The notes beneath the pieces were generated by a model. The model had not been told where the DNA came from. It did not search any database and worked only from the letters and a program-made list of their open reading frames with translations. This document shows, piece after piece, positions 59,626-64,000 of a stretch of DNA of 64,000 nucleotides; within the stretch, counting starts at the first letter, position 1; the number at the start of each line of letters is the position of its first letter. This DNA comes from Sphingopyxis sp. H050 (GTDB lineage: Bacteria; Pseudomonadota; Alphaproteobacteria; Sphingomonadales; Sphingomonadaceae), in assembly GCF_001468265.1 (NCBI RefSeq), contig NZ_LNRZ01000003.1, positions 1-64,000 on the forward strand, written 5' to 3'. The position numbers were made by a program, and so were the translations under genes.

Positions 59626-60767
59626 CCGACCAGTTCCAGCTTACCGACTACCAGCTCGCCATCCAGGACATGGCGCGCAAGTTCACCGCCGACCGCATCA
59701 CGCCCTTCGCGGCCGAGTGGGACGAGAAAAGCCACTATCCCGTCGATGTGTGGAAGGCGGCCGGCGAGCTTGGCTTCGGCGCCATTTACGTGTCCGAGGA
59801 ATCGGGCGGCATCGGGCTCGGCCGATTGGAAGCCGCGCTGATCATGGAGGCGATGGCCTATGGCTGTCCCGCGACATCCGCCTATGTCTCGATCCACAAT
59901 ATGGCGACGTGGATGATCGACCGGTTCGGCGGCGCCGAGATCAAGGCGCGCTTCCTGCCCGATCTCGTCAGCATGGAAAAGATCGCGAGCTATTGCCTGA
60001 CCGAACCGGGTTCGGGCTCCGACGCTGCGGCGCTCAAGACCACGGCGAAGAAGGACGGCGACCATTATGTGCTCAACGGCACCAAGCAGTTCATCTCCGG
60101 CGCCGGGGTCAACGACATCTATGTCTGCATGGTCCGCACCGGCGAGGAAAAGTCGAAAGGCATCAGCTGCCTCGTCATCGAAAAGGACACGCCGGGCCTC
60201 AGCTTCGGCGCGCCCGAGAAGAAGCTCGGCTGGAACGCCTCGCCGACCGCGCAGGTGATTTTCGAAGATTGCCGCGTGCCGGTCGAAAACCTCGTCGGCG
60301 CCGAGGGTGACGGCTTCCGCTTTGCGATGGCGGGACTCGACGGCGGCCGCCTCAATATCGGCGCCTGTTCGCTCGGCGGGGCGCAGCGCTGCCTCGACGA
60401 GGCGATCGCCTACACCAAGGACCGCCAGCAGTTCGGCCAGCCGATCGCCGATTTCCAGAACACCCAGTTCATGCTCGCCGACATGGCGACCGATCTCGAG
60501 GCGGCGCGCGCGCTGCTTTACATGGCGGCAGCGAAGGTCTCCGCCAACGCCGCCGACAAATCCCGCTTCTCGGCGATGGCAAAGCGGCTCGCGACCGACA
60601 ATGGCAGCAAGATCGTCAACGACGCGCTCCAGCTGTTCGGCGGTTACGGCTATCTGCGCGATTATCCGATCGAGCGTTTCTGGCGTGACCTCCGCGTCCA
60701 TTCGATCCTCGAAGGCACCAATCAGGTCATGCGGATGATCGTCGGAAGGGATTTGCTGCGCCAATGA
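59622..60767 (+). CDS. Acyl-CoA dehydrogenase, likely isobutyryl-CoA specific
   Basis: The flavoenzyme has 381 residues and all family motifs: YCLTEPGSGSDAAALKTTAK, GRLNIGACSLGGAQRCLDEA, RQQFGQPIADFQNTQFMLAD and the C-terminal YPIERFWRDLRVHSILEGTN, where the Glu of LEGTNQV is the catalytic base in this subgroup. With mmsA, mmsB, a hydrolase and a crotonase in the same operon it should oxidise isobutyryl-CoA to methacrylyl-CoA. Specificity is by context. Confidence 0.88.
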   Translation: MTDQFQLTDYQLAIQDMARKFTADRITPFAAEWDEKSHYPVDVWKAAGELGFGAIYVSEESGGIGLGRLEAALIMEAMAYGCPATSAYVSIHNMATWMIDRFGGAEIKARFLPDLVSMEKIASYCLTEPGSGSDAAALKTTAKKDGDHYVLNGTKQFISGAGVNDIYVCMVRTGEEKSKGISCLVIEKDTPGLSFGAPEKKLGWNASPTAQVIFEDCRVPVENLVGAEGDGFRFAMAGLDGGRLNIGACSLGGAQRCLDEAIAYTKDRQQFGQPIADFQNTQFMLADMATDLEAARALLYMAAAKVSANAADKSRFSAMAKRLATDNGSKIVNDALQLFGGYGYLRDYPIERFWRDLRVHSILEGTNQVMRMIVGRDLLRQ

Positions 60768-61810
60768 CCGAAGATGTTCTGATCGCAACGGAAGGCCGCA
60801 TAGGCCGTCTGTCGCTCAACCGCCCAAAGGCGATCCATGCGCTGAACCTGCCGATGTGCCAGGCGATGATCGAGGCGCTGCTGAAATGGCGCGATGACGC
60901 CGCCGTCGAGGCCGTGATCATCGACCATAGCGAAGGCCGCGGCTTCTGCGCCGGCGGCGACATCCGCATGCTGGCGGAAAGCGGCGCGAAGGACGGGGTC
61001 GAAGCCCGCGCCTTCTTCCACACCGAATATCGCCTCAACCATCTGCTGTTCACATACCCCAAGCCCGTCGTCGCCTTCATGGACGGCATCACCATGGGGG
61101 GCGGGGTCGGGATTTCACAGCCGGCGAAATATCGCGTCGCGACCGAGCATACGCGCTTCGCGATGCCCGAGACGGGAATCGGCCTGTTCCCCGACGTCGG
61201 CGGCGGCTGGTATCTGCCGCGGCTCGAAGGGCGCGTCGGTGTGTTTCTGGCGCTCACCGGTGCGCGGCTCGACGGCGCCGATTGCCTCGCGCTCGGCCTC
61301 GCGACGCATTATCTGCCGTCGGAAAAGCTTGCCGAGGCGAAGGCGCGCATCGCGCAGCACCCCGACCGCATCGGCGGCATATTGGGCGAACTGTCGGTCA
61401 CCGCGCCGCCCGCGGCGATCGCCCACCAGATCGACAAGATCAACCGGCTGTTCGCGAGCGACACCTATGAGGACATCCTCGCTGCGCTGGAAGCCGATGG
61501 CGGCGAATGGGCGATGAAAGAACTGGCGGCGCTGCACAGCAAATCGCCGCAGACCTGCAAGGTCGCGCTGCGTCAGCTCAAGGAAGGCGGCGAGATGCAC
61601 GACTTCGCGGCCGAGATGACGCAGGAATATGCGATTGGCGCTCGCGTCGTCCAGATGCACGACTTCATCGAAGGCGTCCGAGCGCTGATCGTCGACAAGG
61701 ACAACAGCCCCAAATGGGATCCGCCGACCGCAGAAGCCGTCACCGACGACTGGATCGACGCGATCTTCGCGCCGCTGCCTGAATCCGAGAAATGGACCCC
61801 GCTTACATAA
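60764..61810 (+). CDS. 3-hydroxyisobutyryl-CoA hydrolase (crotonase fold)
   Basis: The 348-residue protein is longer than hydratases and fits the HIBCH group: LSLNRPKAIHALNLPMCQAM, SEGRGFCAGGDIRMLAESGA, FMDGITMGGGVGISQPAKYR and AMPETGIGLFPDVGGGWYLP. The Glu of PETGIGLFPD is the catalytic residue. HIBCH splits 3-hydroxyisobutyryl-CoA, the step after hydration in valine breakdown. Its start overlaps the dehydrogenase stop. Confidence 0.9.
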   Translation: MTEDVLIATEGRIGRLSLNRPKAIHALNLPMCQAMIEALLKWRDDAAVEAVIIDHSEGRGFCAGGDIRMLAESGAKDGVEARAFFHTEYRLNHLLFTYPKPVVAFMDGITMGGGVGISQPAKYRVATEHTRFAMPETGIGLFPDVGGGWYLPRLEGRVGVFLALTGARLDGADCLALGLATHYLPSEKLAEAKARIAQHPDRIGGILGELSVTAPPAAIAHQIDKINRLFASDTYEDILAALEADGGEWAMKELAALHSKSPQTCKVALRQLKEGGEMHDFAAEMTQEYAIGARVVQMHDFIEGVRALIVDKDNSPKWDPPTAEAVTDDWIDAIFAPLPESEKWTPLT

Positions 61811-61814
61811 GCTC

Positions 61815-61886
61815 GTCACCCCGGACTTGATCCGGGGGCCATCGCCGCCCCGTCGCAATGGATACCGGATCAAGTCCGGTATGACG
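61815..61886. repeat. REP-like double-hairpin repeat
   Basis: CCCCGGA-CTTGA-TCCGGGG (61819-61837) and ATACCGGA-TCAAG-TCCGGTAT (61862-61882) are two hairpins, and the whole block is an inverted repeat bounded by CGTCA and TGACG. The core GGACTTGATCCGG is a recurring intergenic repeat in alphaproteobacteria. Inside the operon it may stabilise or attenuate mRNA between the two crotonase genes. Confidence 0.8.
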
Positions 61887-61905
61887 ATCATAAGGAGATT
61901 GCCGA

Positions 61906-62688
61906 ATGACCTACGAAACCCTTCTCGTCGAACAGCGCGGCGCCGTGACGCTGGTGACGCTCAACCGTCCGCAGGCGCTCAACGCGCTGAACTCGGGCGT
62001 ACTCGAGGACCTGATCGCCGCCTTCGCTGCCTTCGAGGCCGACGACAGCCAGCGCTGCGCCGTCCTCACCGGCTCGGGCGACAAGGCTTTTGCCGCGGGC
62101 GCCGACATCAAGGAAATGGCCGACAAGCCCGCCGCCGATTTCTATCTCGAGGACTTCTTCTCGAAATGGACGAGCGACTTCGTGAAGAAGGTCCGCAAGC
62201 CGTGGATCGCGGCGGTGAATGGCTTTTCGCTCGGCGGCGGCTGCGAGCTCGCGATGATGGCCGATTTCATCATCGCGTCTGAGAAAGCGAAATTCGGCCA
62301 GCCCGAAATCAAGCTCGGCGTCGCCCCGGGCATGGGCGGGTCGCAGCGGCTGACGCGCGCGATCGGGAAGGCGAAGGCGATGGAAATGTGCCTCACCGGC
62401 CGGATGATGGACGCGGAAGAAGCCGAACGCTCGGGCCTCGTCGCGCGCGTCGTTCCGCATGAAAGCCTTGTCGAGGAAGCGGTGAAGACCGCGGCCCTGA
62501 TCGCTTCGATGCCGCCGATGGCCGCAATGGTGAACAAGGACATGGTCAACGCCGCGTTCGAGACGACGCTCGACCAGGGGCTGATCTACGAACGCCGCCT
62601 GTTCCAGATCCTCGCCGCGACCGAGGACAAGGCCGAAGGCATGGCCGCCTTCATCGAGAAACGCGAAGGCGTGTGGAAGGGGCGGTGA
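61906..62688 (+). CDS. Enoyl-CoA hydratase (crotonase family)
   Basis: The 260-residue hydratase has both catalytic glutamates: [20 protein letters not shown] and [20 protein letters not shown]. The CoA-binding ALNALNSGV and [13 protein letters not shown] are also present. In this operon it would hydrate methacrylyl-CoA to 3-hydroxyisobutyryl-CoA. AAGGAG lies just before the ATG. The repeat upstream separates it from the hydrolase gene. Confidence 0.93.
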   Translation: MTYETLLVEQRGAVTLVTLNRPQALNALNSGVLEDLIAAFAAFEADDSQRCAVLTGSGDKAFAAGADIKEMADKPAADFYLEDFFSKWTSDFVKKVRKPWIAAVNGFSLGGGCELAMMADFIIASEKAKFGQPEIKLGVAPGMGGSQRLTRAIGKAKAMEMCLTGRMMDAEEAERSGLVARVVPHESLVEEAVKTAALIASMPPMAAMVNKDMVNAAFETTLDQGLIYERRLFQILAATEDKAEGMAAFIEKREGVWKGR

Positions 62689-62921
62689 CGCTGGCGTCGC
62701 TCACCTTGGTAATGGGTGGCTGCGCGTTGATAGCGATGTCCGCCTGTTCTTGGTGGGCGCGGCGCAACGGAAGAATTTGCCCGGTCACCAAGCTTCTCGG
62801 TGCGAGGCTGGATCACGTAAGCACGCCAATGACGATCTGGGAGCGATTTGAAGACCCGTTCTATTTTCTCGCCGGCCTGTTGTTGATCGGTGCTGGCCTG
62901 ACTTTGCACCATGGATTTTGA
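62685..62921 (+). CDS. Small membrane protein of unknown function
   Basis: The 78-residue protein has two hydrophobic stretches ([20 protein letters not shown] and [20 protein letters not shown]) with a basic loop between them ([20 protein letters not shown]). It starts with GTG overlapping the hydratase stop and ends just before mmsB, so it is probably translated within the operon. A GTG 12 bases earlier is an alternative. I do not recognise it. Confidence 0.6.
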   Translation: MTLASLTLVMGGCALIAMSACSWWARRNGRICPVTKLLGARLDHVSTPMTIWERFEDPFYFLAGLLLIGAGLTLHHGF

Positions 62922-62931
62922 GGAAGAAGAG

Positions 62932-63807
62932 ATGAAAATCGCCTTTATCGGACTCGGCAATATGGGCGGCGGGATGGCCGCGAACCTTGCGCAGGCCGGG
63001 CATGACGTCCGCGCTTTCGATCTCAGCGAAGAGGCGCTGGATCGCGCCGTCGAGGCTGGCTGTTCGCGAGCCGCGTCGGCCGCCGAAGCCGTGGCTGGCG
63101 CCGAAGCGGTTGTGACGATGCTCCCCGCGGGCAAGCATGTCGCGGGCGTCTATGAAAGCGACGTCTTCCCGAATGCGGCGCCGGGCACCCTGCTGCTCGA
63201 CTGCTCGACGATCGACGTCGCCACCGCGCGTTCGAATATCGAAGCCGCCACAGCCAAGGGGCTTGTCGCGGTCGACGCGCCGGTGTCGGGCGGCATCGCC
63301 GCCGCCAACGCCGGCACGCTGACCTTCATGGTCGGCGGCACCGATGAGGGCTTTGCGCGCGCCGAACCGATCCTCGCCAAAATGGGCAAGGCGGTGATCC
63401 ACGCCGGCGACGCGGGCGCCGGGCAGGGGGCGAAAATCTGCAACAATATGCTGCTCGGCGCATCGATGGTCGCGACGTGCGAAACGCTGGCGCTCGCGCA
63501 GAAGCTTGGGCTCGATCCGCAGAAATTCTTCGACATTGCCAGCGTGTCGTCGGGGCAGTGCTGGTCGCTGACCTCTTACGCGCCGCTGCCCGGCGTCGGG
63601 CCGACGACCCCTGCCGACAATGGCTACAAGGGCGGGTTCGCCGCGGCGCTGATGCTCAAGGACCTGCGCCTCGCGATGGAGGCGGCGGCGAGCGTCGATG
63701 CCGATGTGCCGATGGGATCGAAGGCGCGCGAACTGTATGAGGCGTTTGTTGCGGCCGACAAGGACGGCCGCGACTTCTCGGCGATCATCCAGACGTTGCA
63801 GGGCTGA
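62932..63807 (+). CDS. mmsB: 3-hydroxyisobutyrate dehydrogenase
   Basis: MmsB oxidises 3-hydroxyisobutyrate to methylmalonate semialdehyde with NAD. The 291-residue protein has the Rossmann start KIAFIGLGNMGGGMAANLAQ, substrate-binding DAPVSGGIAAANAGTLTFMV and the catalytic Lys in GQGAKICNNMLLGASMVATC. The start at 62932 has GAGGAAGAAGAG upstream; an earlier in-frame ATG at 62911 adds an acidic MDFEEEE not typical of the family. Confidence 0.93.
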   Translation: MKIAFIGLGNMGGGMAANLAQAGHDVRAFDLSEEALDRAVEAGCSRAASAAEAVAGAEAVVTMLPAGKHVAGVYESDVFPNAAPGTLLLDCSTIDVATARSNIEAATAKGLVAVDAPVSGGIAAANAGTLTFMVGGTDEGFARAEPILAKMGKAVIHAGDAGAGQGAKICNNMLLGASMVATCETLALAQKLGLDPQKFFDIASVSSGQCWSLTSYAPLPGVGPTTPADNGYKGGFAAALMLKDLRLAMEAAASVDADVPMGSKARELYEAFVAADKDGRDFSAIIQTLQG

Positions 63808-63837
63808 TCGTCAGCTTTGGGGTGGGAACAAGACGAT

Positions 63838-63970
63838 CCTCCCCACTTGTGGGGAGGTGGCAGCGCGAAGCGCTGACGGAGGGGGGTGGCGTCCTCAAGC
63901 GGCGCTTCAGGCCGAGAGCCCCCTCCACCACCCGCTTCGCGGGCGGTCCCCCTCCCCGCAAGCGGGGAGG
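63838..63970. repeat. Large GC-rich inverted-repeat element after mmsB
   Basis: CCTCCCC-ACTTGT-GGGGAGG (63838-63857) at the left is mirrored by CCTCCCC-GCAAGC-GGGGAGG at 63951-63970. Between them GGCAGCGCGAAGCGCTGACGG and CCCGCTTCGCGGGCGG are further hairpins, so the 133-base block folds as nested stems. Elements of this kind recur between genes in sphingomonads. It would also end the mms transcript. Confidence 0.75.
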
Positions 63971-64000
63971 ACCTTTATGTCCGCTTCCGGCCGAAACCTG

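Noticed and set aside
1..64000. CRISPR arrays, toxin-antitoxin pairs, restriction systems or retrons
   Set aside because: No regularly spaced direct repeats and no recognisable proteins of those kinds were seen. The island end visible here carries only an IS, a broken regulator and an integrase.

Overview
The window is high-GC DNA that reads as an alphaproteobacterium of the order Sphingomonadales, most like Sphingopyxis or Sphingomonas. The support is the gene repertoire, an ImuA-ImuB-DnaE2 cassette under an alphaproteobacterial GTTC-N7-GTTC SOS box, a short alphaproteobacterial flagellin, and REP-like intergenic repeats. The genus is inferred from recalled protein similarity and could not be tested.

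Layout. (1) 1-4589: the right-hand end of an integrated element. It has an IS21-type istA/istB pair, an AraC-type regulator gene cut by that IS, and a tyrosine integrase. It ends exactly at a 3' fragment of tRNA-Arg(CCG), read as an attachment site. (2) 4590-8870: chromosome resumes with a quiet stretch, then an iron-uptake operon (candidate Fur box, PepSY membrane protein, small membrane protein, TonB-dependent receptor). (3) 8964-11831: a class I amidotransferase and four small genes: a LuxR-type HTH protein with a C-terminal membrane anchor, a small helical protein, a membrane protein and a MarR-type winged-helix protein. (4) 11874-43070: a near-complete flagellar locus. (5) 43138-48697: dnaE2, imuB and imuA for SOS mutagenesis. 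(6) 48956-54765: a tripartite RND efflux pump. (7) 54892-63807: a LysR regulator divergent from a valine-degradation operon holding all five steps from isobutyryl-CoA to propionyl-CoA, with several passenger genes. (8) 63838-63970: a large inverted-repeat element.

The flagellar locus shows a readable two-tier circuit. Four promoters match the sigma-54 consensus TGGCACG-N4-TTGC (one with a single mismatch): flgA, the flgB operon, the transglycosylase-flhA-fliA operon, and the fliE-to-flhB operon. An enhancer-binding protein with the sigma-54 contact loop GSFTGA is encoded at 26967-28025. Four other promoters share TYAA-N15-GYCGTTAM, which fits sigma-28: flgM-flgN, motAB, fliD-fliS and fliC. 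FliA (sigma-28) and FlgM (its inhibitor) are both encoded here, so early basal-body and export genes appear to be sigma-54 controlled and filament and motor genes sigma-28 controlled.

I found no wholly unknown multi-gene defence or mobile system. The best leads for novelty are the sigma-54/sigma-28 circuit with its putative enhancers, the reduced FlgD, FlgE, FlgJ and FlgH proteins, the leaderless transglycosylase in the flhA operon, and the uncharacterised four-gene block at 9969-11831.
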